Below the pieces are notes generated by a model that saw only the letters and a list, made by a program, of their open reading frames with translations, was not told where the DNA came from and did not search any database. A program made the position numbers and the translations under genes. From Arabidopsis thaliana (Eukaryota > Streptophyta > Magnoliopsida > Brassicales > Brassicaceae), in assembly GCF_000001735.4 (NCBI RefSeq), contig NC_003071.7, positions 1,871,001-1,935,000 on the forward strand: DNA of 64,000 nucleotides, in the 5' to 3' direction. This document shows positions 47,730 through 60,241 of this stretch, piece after piece (the stretch's first letter is position 1; every line of letters starts with the position of its first letter).

Positions 47730-48893
47730 ATGGCCTCTGATAGAGAAGAGTTTAACTTGTGTGGACCTACACACCTCACAACTGTTGATTGGTATGTTTG
47801 GATTGTTAACTCAAGATCAAACATGTAGTTAGACTTATGAAATGGATTCTTGAGATATGTCTTTGTGTTTTTTTACAGGGGAAATGAAGATCACCAACGT
47901 TGTGTAGCAGCTTGTTTGGTACAAGGAATCTATATAGTAGAGCAAGACCGTCAGCTTAAACGTGAAGGCACTGAAGCTCTTGCATCTCCATGGTGGGAAT
48001 CATTCAACTTTAAATTGATCCGTCACCTTAAAGACGATGCTGATTTCTCCATCTTTGGTGGCATTTTTGAATACAAATCGTTACAGCCAGATGTTGTGGA
48101 CTCTGGAGTTCCACGGTATGTTATAGCCTTTAGAGGGACTTTGACTAAAGCGGATTCGATAACCCGTGATATCGAGTTGGATATCCATATTATACGGAAT
48201 GGGCTTCACCGAACGTCGCGTTTTGAGATAGCGATGCAAGCTGTGAGAAGTATGGCTGATTCTGTGGGAGCTTCGAGCTTTTGGCTTACGGGGCATTCTT
48301 TAGGTGCAGCGATGGCGCTTCTTGCTGGTAAAACAATGGGGAAGAGTGGAGTTTATATTAAGTCATTGTTGTTTAACCCTCCTTATGTGTCTCCCCCGAT
48401 TGAGAGGATAGCAAACGAACGGGTTAGGCACGGGATTAGATTCGCGGGGAGTCTAATCACCGCAGGACTCGCTCTCTCTAGAACTCTTAAACAAACACAG
48501 CAGCCGCAACAACAGCAACTGCAACTACAAAACTTGACTGAAGATCCACTAGAGGCATTATCTTCGTGGCTCCCTAACATACATGTAAATCCAGGGGACC
48601 ATCTATGTTCGGAGTATATCGGGTTTTTCGAGCACCGGGGAAATATGGAACAGATTGGGTATGGAGCCGGAATTGTGGAGCGGATGGCGATGCAGCATTC
48701 CTTGGGAGGTTTGTTGATGGATGCGATGGGAGTGAGCAATGCAGTTGAAGTAGAAGAGCCGGTTCATGTCATCCCATCTGCTAATCTTATAGTAAACAAA
48801 ACCATATCCGAAGATTACAAGGACGCTCATGGGATACACCAATGGTGGAGAGATGACCAAGATTTGGTTTCCCACATTTACATGTACAAATAG
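47730..48893 (+). CDS. Class 3 lipase-like alpha/beta hydrolase
   Basis: Two coding exons, 47730-47791 and 47879-48893, with consensus splice sites, give 358 residues starting MASDREEFNLCGPTHL. The nucleophile elbow GHSLG lies at residues 159-163 (Ser161), in TGHSLGAAMALLAG, as in fungal-type (class 3) lipases. A Gln-rich stretch encoded by CAG/CAA repeats lies near residue 225. No signal peptide is obvious, so a cytosolic site is likely. The second frame could start at an in-intron ATG (47850), but the upstream exon restores a conserved-looking N-terminus. In the leader, a 20-bp phrase TTTTTCATTACAAGGAAGA is tandemly repeated (about 47307-47345). Substrate unknown. Probably AT2G05260. Confidence 0.9.
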
Positions 48894-49679
48894 CTCTCAT
48901 TCTTTTCCTTTTTCTCATTACTAAGATTTGGTTTGTTCCTACATTTTTTTGTGATGAAGACAATTTAGAAAATGATTCTTTTAACTATGTAATAGTTTGT
49001 TTGTATGATGATTGTATTACTAAATCTTGTACCATTTCGACCACTCAGCCACTTCATCCTCGTCTCTCTTCTCCTCTGAGGAAGACTTTAGAAAAACTCG
49101 AAAATTTGAAGAGAGTTAGGTTGAATCGGCTTAGAACTTCAAGTTACAGCGCTCTGATACCATAATAGAACTAGAGAGAATCGAAGAAACCATCGAAGAA
49201 GAAGAAGTTTCTATTATTCATCTTAAGAAGTTTGTTACAGTGAGACTCTCTTTAAATACTAGAGAGTTTCGGTTCATACCGGTTTACACTTAACCGAACC
49301 ATACAATTTCATCAATTATATCCGAACAAGAGTCTATTAACTCTTCTTGGCCATTGTGAAAACATACATTCCGAACAAAAGTCTGTAGCTCTCTCAAGTG
49401 TCCGGTCTCCTTCATCCTTAGATCTTCCCTTGTAGTTGAACCCGCTTCTTCAATTATAAATACAGTACTTCTCTGTTTCGGAGAGACTTATGTGAAACCC
49501 TTATCGGTTGGAGAAGCGAGTGGTCCAAGTCAAGGGCAAGCTGAAGCTTCTTCTCGTTGTGTCATGAACATATAGAATTATAGATGATCAAATAAGTCCT
49601 CAACGTTTTCTCTATATTTTTAGATATTTTGTCTTTTGTGCTTTAGTTTTTGGATACTTTTGTATTATACTATAGAGAC
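48894..49679. other. Lipase 3' flank with an LTR-retroelement remnant
   Basis: At 49151-49162 the plus strand reads GCTCTGATACCA, the reverse complement of a primer-binding site for initiator tRNA-Met. It is followed by about 170 bases of LTR-like sequence. No gag-pol coding or partner LTR is seen, so it is a truncated remnant. Confidence 0.5.
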
Positions 49680-50320
49680 ATTTGGACAATGTTTTTTTTT
49701 TCAAAGGACTTTTTATATATATTACAAAACTGAACAGCAAGTTCCACCACTGGAGAAACCATGGTGAAAAGGCAAAAACCTTATACAAACAGCCTTTCTT
49801 ACGTTAATTGCAAACCAAACAGAAGTTACAACACATTCAACTACCAAAGCCAAAAGAAATAAAATGATAACTTTGAAACAGTCTTCATAACGTCCTCAAT
49901 AAGAGCATAGTTCCAATCAAGAGAATTGGACATGATCTTAGAGCATCCAACTTTTGCATTTGTTGTGAACGACCTGTATATATCATCATATCCTCCTTTC
50001 GAGAAATAGTAGCAGCATAACCCCAAAAGGTAGTCACCTGAAGATCACCAAGCTTGTTTATGCCGATCTTCCTGTTAACATCATCTTGACAAAAGTAACT
50101 CAAAATGTGTCCACTAACTTATCTGAACAGTGGAGATTTATTACCTAAAAAGAAAAGACTGAACCTATCCTTGACACTTCTCAGAGAAGACCAGACCTAT
50201 CTCTAGAAGGAAAGGATTAGATTGAAGGATTTAAAAGCAAACTCTTTTCGTGTTCAAAAAAACCTGCTAACCATCTAGGAGCGTGGCGAGCAACATAAGA
50301 ACTCAACCTGAGATCTAATG

Positions 50321-53300
50321 TCACACTTTTTGCAATAAAAAAAGCTCCAGTATTGCATTTTGTGTAGGCTCAAACAGAACAAACCAATCCTGTTTTCCAC
50401 TGCCTAAGACAAGGAGAGGAGCAATGTGACTTAAAATCAATGGCCATTCAGTAGGCTTGTGAATAGCTTTAATGATGTTCATAGTGGATGCAGCAAAAGT
50501 CACTTTCTCCATATGTAAACTATTCATACTTTTTAAAGCCCATTCCCAGCAACATAGAGAGAACCAGAGAATAAGATCTTCAACTATGAAAAAGGACATT
50601 GCCATAAGAGTCCCTTACCACCCATGAAGCACCAGAAAGAGATAACTTTTTACACCAAGAAAAGCCAATGTTGCATTTCAACTCATTTTTCCAAGGTGGC
50701 TGCCATATTGATTCGACAAGGGAAGACGATTTTTCTTGTTTTAAGTCCAGTGAATGTGCTAAATACCAATCCTTAGTATCATCCCAAGCTTTCTGGATTA
50801 ATAGATGAGAAGGCAAATGAAATCCATTGAAAAGCAATGAATTTCTGTTCTTCCATATATGCCATAAGGTCCACGGAAAAGCTGAATTAGATTCAAAACA
50901 AGTAGCCTCACAAGATTTCAAACTGAGAAGATAATGCAAATTCTGAAATTCTGAGTTACCATAACCCAAAATTGGAGAAGGGATGTTGGATAATGCCCAA
51001 ACTTGTCTTGCAAAAGGACAAAGAAAGAGAATGTGATTGATGGTTTCAATCTCTTCATCACAAAACAAACAACCATCCGTCACTTTGAGTCCTCTTGATC
51101 GCAATCTATCATGAACCGCAAGAGCACCTTTGAGAGCTTTCCAAAGAAAAACTCTAATTTTAGGAGCAGTTTCTACCTTCCAACAAACATGAAGAACTGG
51201 ATTTCTAGAGGGACATGATTCTTCTATTCGTAATCTGTCTTTATGGACAAATCTAAACATTAAGTCATAACCCGACTTAGCAGATTAGATGCCATTTCTA
51301 GTTTCCCCCCAACAAAAAGAATCTGAATATCCAATCCTGGGTTTTATTGCTTTGATGCGATTTATTTCAGAATGGTGAAACAAGGACCTTAGCAAAGTAT
51401 CATCCCACACACCAGATTGTTGATTGAAAAGATCAGCAACTTTAAGATTAATATTTGTAAGGGGGTGATAACTTACGGGTCTTCTAGCTTTACCATCATA
51501 CAACTAGTTGTCGATCCATAACAGAGTATCTTCCCCATTACCAATGATTCGTTTAAGACCTTTAGTCAACAAAATCTTTCCAAACCAAGCGTAAGAAGGA
51601 CGTGAACCCATTGAGGCTGACAGAAATGGTGAATTGACAAAGTAGCGGCTTTTAAAAAACCTGGAAAAAAGACATTATGGATCATGATGCAGTCTCCATG
51701 CTTGCTTTGCCAAAAGAGATTGATTGAAAATTTCCAAGTCTTTGAAACCAAAACCTCCAAGTGCCTTAGGAAGAGTCAACTTCTCATAACTCAGCCAATG
51801 AATCTTACTCTGATGTTGAGCATTATTCCACCAGAAATCAATTTCTTAATGGTACTCTTAGGAAGCTTAAAACATGACATAGCGTATATAGGTAAAGCCA
51901 TAGCAACAGATTTTAACAGGATATCTTTGCCTCCTTGAGACAAGACTTTTGCATACCAACCTGTCAACTTTGCTTGTAATCGTTCCTTAATAAAACCTAA
52001 AAGAAGTTGCTTGGAACCACTCAAACACTCTGGAAGACCCAAATACTTCCCTGTACCTCCTGCCAATTCAATTCATGTGTTCAACTTTATCCATTCCCAT
52101 ACATCCTTATCTGATTTAGAGCCAAAAGTGATAGCAGATTTCTGTTTATTAATCATTTGCCCAGACAGACTTTCATATTGATGTAAACACGTCATCATCG
52201 CAGAGCATTGGTCTTTAGTAGCTTTACAAATGAAAAGGCTATCATTTGCAAATAACAAATGATTAATAGCAGGTCCTGATTGATGAAATTGTATTCCAGA
52301 CACTTTACCGTCCCTTTCAGCTTGCTTGAAGAGATGAATCAAAGCTTCAGTACATAACACAAAAAGAAAACGGGAAAGAGGATCCCCTTGGCGTATGCCT
52401 CTCTTAGGTTTAATCAAACCATAGGGTTGTCCATTGACGGCTACAAAGTAGCTGACAGATGTAACACATCCCATTATCCAAGAAATCCACAAATCCTGAA
52501 AACCTAAAGCTTGACGCATCTCTTTTAGAAACTTCCATTCTACTCTATCATATGCTTTAGACATATCAGTTTTAATCATCATGGAAGATTGAGAGATCTG
52601 TGGATGAGAGTGAAGACTATGAACCACTTCATGAGCAATCAAAATATTATCAGAAATCAGTCTTTCTGAGACAAAAGCATCTTGAGTGGGAGAAATTATT
52701 GTAGGTAAGTGCTTTTTCAGTCTGTTAACCAAGATTTTGGAGACTATTTTATAAATCACCGAACAAAGACTTATTGGCCTAAGATCTGTGATTTGCTTTG
52801 GGTCTTTAACTTTTGGGATTAAGCATAAGTGAGTATGATTCCAGTCTTCCGGTAAACAACCAGTATCAAAAAACCGAAGAACCTCAGAGATAACTTGATC
52901 TTTAACCACCTTCCCAATAAGTTTTAAAGAAAAAGCCAGTCAAACCATGTGGACCAGGTCCACTCTAACTACTAATGGAAAAGGCAGCTTGCCGAATCTC
53001 AGTAGGGGAAATCGGTTTAGCGAGATCTTGATTCATAGTCTCTGTTACTCTAGGTTGGAAGTTATGAAGAAAAACACTAACCTGGTTTGTGTGGACAGAT
53101 TTAAATAGATCAGAGAAATATTTTACAGCAATCTCTCCTTTTTTGCAATCTGAAAACTGATCTATACCATTGTCATCCACCAGAAATTGTAGTGAATTTT
53201 TCACTCCATCAGCTTTTTAACAGAGGCTTGGAAATTTTTTGTATTTCTGTCGCCATCATTAAGCCATTTTTCTTGACTCTTTTGTCTCCAAAAAACCTCT

Positions 53301-54290
53301 TCTTCTCTAAATGCAATTGCTAACTCTCGCTTTATCACACTAATCCTTTGAAAACAAGGAGTCAAAGATGCATCCTGAGCAGCCAGTTCCTTTCGAAGCC
53401 TCTTGATTCGAATCTCTGAATTAGACCAGATTTTATTCTTCCAAACTCCGATGGCTTGTTTACAATCAGCAGCCCTCTCTACAACAGATTTGAATTTTCC
53501 CTGCCACGCATCTTGTATAACTTGAAAGAAAGAGGGATCTTCAGCCCATCTTTTATCAAACCAAAATTGTTTACTAAATAACTCCTTGTCAGTAGTAAAC
53601 TTGCCTAAGACTGGCTTATGATCCGATCCAATTTTCTCAGGAAACCATTGATGAGCACTAGAAAACAAATCAAACCAAGCAGGATTACCAAAACAACGAT
53701 CAAGTTTGCACTGAATCCATTGCTTGTTTCTCACACCTCCCCAAGTAAATCCATTACCAGAACTTGCCATTTAAGTCACATCACAATTCTCCAAAAAGGA
53801 CTGAAAAGGGATGAAAGAACTAAGCTCTCTAACTGGACCTCCAAGTTTTTCATCATTTGACAATATCGCGTAAAAGTCTCCAATCATGAACCAAGCTTCA
53901 GATCTTGACCTCCCAAAACTATAGATTTTGTCCCACACTAAGGGTCGAAGACTAGTAACAAGATCCCCATATACACAAGAGACAAGCCAACTCTTTACAC
54001 CATCACAAACTTTCATATCTATAATGTTTTTATCCACAAAAAGAAAATCAACGAGAAGGTTATCTTTCCAAAAAATTGCTAATCCACCACTAGTACCAAC
54101 ATGTTCCACTGTTTTAAGATTTTTATATCCTAACCAACCTTGAATTTTTTTAACAAAAGCTTCAGAATTTTTTGTTTCCATGAGGAACAACATCTCAAGG
54201 AAATATTCCTTGCGCAGTTCCCTAAAAAACGAATTGTCCAAGGATTTCTCAGTCCTTGGCAATTCCAGCTTATGACGCCTTACTGAGACT
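50321..54290 (-). pseudogene. LINE ORF2 remnant
   Basis: Pieces in several frames follow family order: endonuclease start (SWNCQGL near 54270, then LFLMETKNS), reverse transcriptase (52073-52909, with DMSKAYDRVEW and RQGDPLS), zf-RVT (CLFCDEE...HILFLC near 51000-51080) and RNase H (from about 50690). At 52241-52252 the catalytic box reads FAND, not FADD, so the first catalytic aspartate is lost. At least six frame breaks or stops are evident. Confidence 0.88.
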
Positions 54291-55431
54291 GCGGTAGTTC
54301 ACTAGGAACTACCGTAGTTTTGTCTGTTTTAGAGGAAGTAGCTATACCTTTTCTTTTTTCTAGAGAATTTCTATTCAGATCAGACTTGTTCTCTAAAGAT
54401 TCAGACATAATTTTCCGATTTTTGCCTTTTCTATCTTTAGTATTCCTTATCCAAGATCTAGGCCTTTTACAAGTACTGGTATCGTTGGTAAAACTAATTG
54501 AAGAACTGGCCTCTAAACTACCAGAGCAGAAATCAGATGGTAAACCAACAAAAGGGTTATCTGGAACACCATCCATACATAAGGATTCTGAGTTTTGAAC
54601 CAAAGGCTGACTAACAAAAGCTTTCATTGCATCAGCCATAAGTTTAGGTGGAGGACATACTGGTGTCTGATTCTTTTCAACCAACGGGACTGAATTGTTA
54701 TCCTTGTCTGAAGCAAAAATCAACTCTGAAAAATGATTCTCGACCGAAATTGAAGCTACAGAAGGAAGGTAAGGACATCTAGGTTTCTCATGGGTTAACC
54801 TTTGGCATTGAAAACATCTTTTTCTAATCCTTTCATAGTCAATCCCAATCTTTACCATAGATCCATTCGGTAGTTGAATCTCTTTTGAATTGCGCAAACC
54901 CTTCGAAACATCAAAGAGAATCCTGATACGAACATAGTCTTTACTCTGAGCTTCATTCTCATCAAAGGGAAATTCGATTACCTGCCCCACACACTTAGCG
55001 ATGCTCTTAATAGTAGCTTGAGTATAGTGATTAACCGGAATATTACGTAGGCGAAGCCAAATCAAAAGGAACATAAGATAATTGGGAGGAAGATCTTCAA
55101 CCCACCTTTCCATAACAACACCCCAATCATCTTGTGTCCAAACTCCAGTCTTTAACACTTCTTGAAGATCTTCTTCATATTTGAAGATGAACTGAAATCG
55201 ATCCCTAGACAAAGCTATGCCTCTTACTCTATCATAAAGACGCCATATACGAGGCATATCTAGGATCCATTTTGACATTCTTTGCTTATCTGGGTTCAGA
55301 AATCTTCCCATGATACTATTTAAATTCCTCTCCGTGGAGAAGAAATTCGGTTGATCAGAATTAATCAAAGGCGCATCTTCTTCTTCCTCAATCGACATCT
55401 TTTGCAGACACTTATCCAATTGAAACTCCAT
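54280..55431 (-). CDS. LINE ORF1 (gag-like, DUF4283 plus zinc knuckle), apparently intact
   Basis: 383-codon open frame. The N-terminal half resembles the DUF4283 domain of plant LINE ORF1 proteins (ending in VNHYTQATIKSIAKCVG). A CCHC knuckle follows (CFQCQRLTHEKPRC), then a basic, Ser-rich tail. This RNA-binding chaperone ORF remains open although ORF2 downstream is ruined. Expression is doubtful. Confidence 0.8.
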   Translation of the reverse strand: MEFQLDKCLQKMSIEEEEDAPLINSDQPNFFSTERNLNSIMGRFLNPDKQRMSKWILDMPRIWRLYDRVRGIALSRDRFQFIFKYEEDLQEVLKTGVWTQDDWGVVMERWVEDLPPNYLMFLLIWLRLRNIPVNHYTQATIKSIAKCVGQVIEFPFDENEAQSKDYVRIRILFDVSKGLRNSKEIQLPNGSMVKIGIDYERIRKRCFQCQRLTHEKPRCPYLPSVASISVENHFSELIFASDKDNNSVPLVEKNQTPVCPPPKLMADAMKAFVSQPLVQNSESLCMDGVPDNPFVGLPSDFCSGSLEASSSISFTNDTSTCKRPRSWIRNTKDRKGKNRKIMSESLENKSDLNRNSLEKRKGIATSSKTDKTTVVPSELPQSQ

Positions 55432-55761
55432 TAAGATGTCAATTTAAGTATTTAATAAACCTGAGGAAAGTCTTGATGAAAACCAGACAGAAAAAAAACA
55501 AAATACGAAACTCTGTTCCGGACAGAAAACGGTGATATCTCCGGTGAAAGCTCTTCTCAGAAGGAACTGCCTGAGAGAGAACCTAAAGCAATTGGGACAG
55601 CGGTGATATTGACGGCAAAGCAAGAACACGTGATGCATCAGCTATGAAAGAGAACAGAAGATATCACTTTCTCTAGTTTTTTTTCTTATTTGGACAATGT
55701 TTAAGGAATAGAAAATTTCACAATTATAGATAAAATAAAAAACACTTGGGCAACTCACAAT

Positions 55762-56534
55762 TCTCTTAACTCACTCTTATTTTTCAGAGAGAGAGGGCGA
55801 ATTTCGGTTACCCGGAATCCATTCCGGTATAATACCGGCTTTTTGTTTTGTAATATATTCCGGTCCCAACGGGTCGGATTTTGTTTTTCTGTTTTACCGG
55901 ATCTTTCTCCGGTTTAATCGGATATAATAATCTCCATCTTTGCTTCGGCTAAGATTGGATTCTGTTTTTTGTTTATCCTCTTTCTACAGGGATTCAAATT
56001 GATCTCCTCTTGCGATCTATTGATCTCCATGTTTCCCCGTCAACTTGACTCTTCTCCTTTGTCGGAGTAATATCTTCGCCGCTTAACTTGAAGAGGACCT
56101 TTTTAGGTCTTAGGCGGAGCTTCCAACGAGTAGATTGGGTTAAGAAGTTGAAGACTTGATGATGTCTTCTTGTGGCCTTTTTCAGACGGATCCAGTGGGT
56201 TTCAATTTGCTTTGCATGGACGTAATCTGTAGAAAGGGAGTGGTGGTGGTTTCCCGAAGCCGGCGGCGGAGCTGTGTCAACTCGTGCAGTTTGGTCGGCA
56301 CCGTCCGTTTCATCTTCTCCTTCTTGCGTGCTAACACGTATGTTACACGTGGCACCTTCTTTCCTTAGTCTTTTCTAAAAGAAATCGACTAAAGAGTTGT
56401 TATTTCAATTAAGGTTGTAAATGTTGGGGTTGGGCTTCTGTATTCTCATCATTGTACTATTAGTTATTGGGCTTTGTACTACTGCCCATTGGGCTTCCAT
56501 ATTAATGGAATTTGGCCGACAAAAAAAAAAATCA
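55762..56534 (+). mobile_element. Short (773-bp) LINE derivative
   Basis: CAACTCACAAT occurs at 55751-55761 and again at 56535-56545. The insert ends GGAATTTGGCCGAC plus poly-A, a LINE-like 3' end. It has no reverse transcriptase; a 70-codon frame (56156-56368) is the only open stretch. Either a LINE with a large internal deletion or a non-autonomous LINE-mobilised element. Confidence 0.75.
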
Positions 56535-56545
56535 CAACTCACAAT

Positions 56546-57239
56546 GTACAAATTAAGATTAATTATTACTAACCATATTTAAAAAGTGTCTACTAATATT
56601 TTAACTTTTAGCATAATATTGTTATAAAAAAAATTTGGAAATATTATGGGGTCAAGTGACCCCCCTCCTAATGCTCTAGCTCCGTCACTGAGTGACATGA
56701 GAGAAAAGAAAATGCATTGTTTTATTAAGCAAAAATTAAGAAAAATATGAGCAAAACATAAGATAATATGATAAAATATAAAAAATATAGGTGTGTTTGT
56801 TAATGTTTACATGTGTAATGTCAATATCCACAAATTTGAATTTAAGAATTCAAAGTTTGTGAAACACAAACTGAAAAAAAAATATGTTAAATCCGTTAGC
56901 AATTTTTTTTTTAATATCTAACTTTAATCCCAATATTACAGTGGAGAATATTATTCAACTTATGAAATTAGTTATTACATTATTTTATCACACCTAAAAT
57001 ATAATCATGTTTGGATAATTTCGACTCATTTTAAAAACTTTTTACTCTTGTGTTAAAGCATATAAGATGTACAACGAACATGATAATGAAAATACGAAGT
57101 ACATAAGAGTTTAACTAAACGAAATGATATAATAAAATTAGGAGATTTATTATTTCCATCTCTTTTATATAGTACAAAATGATCATAATTGACACGGTTG
57201 AACTTTGTTTTGGACATGTACAATGAAGTTTATTCTCTT
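56546..57239. other. AT-rich spacer with a hAT-like terminus
   Basis: No gene is seen. Near 56645-56695 the sequence reads toward AGCTCCGTCACTG, which on the minus strand resembles a hAT-type end (CAGTGACGGAGCT). No partner end was identified. Confidence 0.4.
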
Positions 57240-57665
57240 CATCATTTCCTCTTTCTTGGAGGTTGTTAGTGCTTCAGAAGATGATGATGGAGCTGCAACG
57301 CTTGTAGTCTTACTTTGCATATTGCAAATGAAAAGGTGAGTACAATTGCATTAACCACCAGATATATCTATTAACCTTTGTAGTTTATCCCTAGGTGGCG
57401 TGATTTCACCGGCGATCAGTTCTCTCCCTGAACTAGTTGAGATTAACCTCCAAAACAACTTTCTCACAGGCGAAATACCGAGGCTTCCAAAACACGTAAA
57501 GGTCATTTACAAACCCGGAAAAAGGTTCCTCATACACAAGTCAAGAGATAACAAGTGACTATAGGCATACTCATTGCAATCACAATTGGAGGAGCACTTG
57601 TCTTGATCAACATGGGAATCATGGTTTACGTTTATCAGCTCAAGAAATCTACAATGGTTGCAATA
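57222..57665 (+). pseudogene. Leucine-rich-repeat receptor kinase fragment
   Basis: A possible signal peptide (MKFILFIISSFLEVVSASEDDD) starts at 57222. From about 57395 there is an LRR-like segment (ISPAISSLPELVEINLQNNF, then LTGEIPRLP). A juxtamembrane and transmembrane part follows in a shifted frame (IGILIAITIGGALVLINMGI). The kinase domain is missing. The frameshift near 57530-57555 and the truncation mark a pseudogene; the pieces may be exons brought together by a deletion. Confidence 0.7.
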
Positions 57666-59474
57666 AAATATATAAAAAAATAAACAGTTTTCTTCTAATA
57701 AAAATATCTAAATGTCAAATATGGGTTTACAAGTTACAATCATGAAACTCTTTGGTAAGGAAGATAATCAAAATATGGATTTGTACAATTCAAACATGGG
57801 CTTCTAATATGATATAATCTATATAATAATAACAATTTTAATTAATGTCTTTAACAATTGTGTTTTCTTTTAATCGCATTTTTTTTGATAAACTAGAAAT
57901 ATATTTTGCAGTTATTTTTTTTTAGAAAGTTGCAATCTGGATAAATGTCTTCTACTGTTACATCTTTTTTTAATCGTAAATCTTCATAAACGGTTGCAAC
58001 TATTTAGTTAAAGCATTACAATATTTAATTTATTTGAAAAATCATTGCAATTTTTGGTTTATTTATGAATCGTTATAATATTTAATAAATTGGATTCTAA
58101 TGTAATGCCAAGTTAGATTATCAAAAGCTAGGGTAATGATCATACATCTCAAGATGTCGCGAAAATGAAGCTAGTAAGGTAAAATTCGGCAATCGCCAAA
58201 AAATCAGAGTCTAGATTTGTAATTTTAATTGCATCTTCTTCTTTTTGGTCAATAGTAACATCTGGTCATGGAAAGTGTTCTGCAAAAGTATGTTTATGCA
58301 GCTCCTAGTAGAATGAGTACAAGAACGGAAGAAACACTACATGCTTAGACTTTTGATGATGATAATAAAAGTTTACCAAAAAAGTGAATCCAAAACTGAA
58401 AAAGAAAGAATTATAACACTTAATCTGAGATTAATAACTTGAAAATTTTAAAGCTTAACTCATATTACAACATAACAAATAACATGCAGTATTCTCAAAA
58501 TCTACATATACATTTTTGGTAGACTTTTTGGCCAAAAATCTCTCAACTATTTACTAATAACATTTAGATCCTTACAAAATATATCTCAACTAGATATTCT
58601 AATACTAAAAATTTACAATTTGTTAGTTTGCATTAAATACTTAAATTAACTCTTTTCTATATTACATATTTAGTCCCTACAAAATCTATCTAAAAAAAAT
58701 ATGTGTCTAATTAAACTACATTCAATTAATTACTAATTTCTTAAAATTTCTCTATCTACATTAAATATAAATATATGCTTTTTCTTTCACTTTTAGTTGT
58801 TCTAATATCTAATTTATTTGATTTTATATAAAATATATATAGTTAATAAAATATTAGATTTTTTCTATATATGATGTAATTCAAATTTTTAAAAACAGAC
58901 ATATATTACTCAATCGATGAAGAAAAAAAAGTAAGTGTAAAAAGTCTCACATTGCTTAAGAAATTGGGCAACGGTTCAGAGTCATATTATAAAAAGAACC
59001 AAAATGATTTTGAATAAGAATGAACTGGAAGTTGATTTATCAGGCATCCCAAAATAAAAATGTTATTCGGTTTAAAGAACTGAATCTTTAAAAATTTCAA
59101 AATATTATAAATATTTAACTTTCTTAAAAGTGAAATATCAAAAAATTTATAACTTTTAAAAAGTTATACTTTATTAAAAAATTAAATGCATTAATACGGG
59201 ACAATATACTACGGGTGAAATCCTATATATAACAATCAAAATAGAATTATAAAGTTTGGATCGATATTATTATTATTATTTTTAATTTCAATACCATAAA
59301 CATTTAAACTTTAGAAAAAATGACAAAATGATGTTTAATTCCACGTGACGGGGTTATATGGTGGGACGGGTTTAAGTTGATATTAATACGGGATGGTATA
59401 TAGTATGGGTAAAATCCTATAATTAACAATCAAAATATAATTATATAATTTTAAAAACTAAGCCAATGTAACAA

Positions 59475-59510
<36 letters not shown>

Positions 59511-59739
59511 TTAAAATTTTAATTTTTTTAGTTCTAAAATTGTCTCAGAGTATTATACGTTAAAATAAAATAACATATGTCTATATATCATCTTAAAGAC
59601 AAAATTCATTTTTTTGATAAAAATATACCCATGTGATATACCTCTTAATATGTTATATATATATATATATACATATATGTAATATAATATTAATTAAAAT
59701 AAATCGTTAACTTTCTGTGTACCGCGGACCAATCTCTAG
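57666..59739 (+). mobile_element. AT-rich region ending in a Helitron-like 3' terminus
   Basis: No gene is seen. At 59717-59739 the sequence shows a CCGCGG palindrome and then CTAG (59736-59739) followed by T, as at Helitron 3' ends. The 5' limit is unknown; 57666 is only the end of the upstream pseudogene. Two diverged copies of an AT-rich block (around TACGGGTGAAATCCTATA near 59210 and ATGGGTAAAATCCTATAA near 59404) lie about 195 bp apart. (TA)n runs occur at about 59479-59506 and 59652-59672. Confidence 0.4.
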
Positions 59740-59855
59740 TTAAATACATTTTGGGACAGTTCTTATTACAAAATAAAAAATATATAAAAATGTTACAAGT
59801 TTACAGAAAATTACAAAAAACCATGGTTACGTATAAAATGTCGACCCATATTTAG

Positions 59856-59894
59856 TGGGCTTTGTTGGCTTATTGGGCTTTTGTGTATAAAAAA
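59856..59894 (+). promoter_or_regulatory. Promoter of the F-box gene: site II motifs and TATA box
   Basis: TGGGCT at 59856-59861 and 59874-59879, then TATAAAAAA at 59886-59894. Transcription would start near 59920. A spliced leader is suggested by an acceptor (GTGGTGCAG) at about 60228, just before the ATG at 60242. Confidence 0.55.
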
Positions 59895-60241
59895 CTCATT
59901 TATATACACTCGTGAGAACTGGAAGGTTCCGTCAAGTGATTCCTCATTCCCAGCAACTGTTTCAACTTCCGCCGGCGACATCACGATCTACAGTTCCGGC
60001 AAGTTATTCCATTCCGTTCGATCAAAACAATGTAGTTCTTCTTCGTCGTCTTCGTCTTCTTCTTCTCATTTTACACAGTTTTGTTTTAGGAATTTTCTTC
60101 ATAAGATTTTTGACAAACCCTAGCCTGATCACTTAGTCTCAATAAGGTTTTAGTTTTAGTTTCTCTTCCTCACTGGCGATTTATGTTTGCATGCATGTAC
60201 CTTTTCTTACAGATTTTTCGTGGTGCAGAACAAGAACACAT

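Larger units (their letters stand above)
49692..55687 (-). mobile_element. Full-length but degenerate LINE with RNase H
   Basis: On the plus strand it begins with a poly-T (the element's poly-A, from 49692) and ends at 55687. It is flanked by ATTTGGACAATG at 49680-49691 and 55688-55699. About 6.0 kb, with ORF1, ORF2 and a 5' UTR of about 250 bp, so it seems to be a complete insertion. Many frameshifts and stops show age. Confidence 0.92.

Noticed and set aside
59881-60136. 74-80-codon frames upstream of the F-box start
   Set aside because: They lie in the probable spliced leader and are driven by a TCG/TCT simple repeat; no family resemblance.
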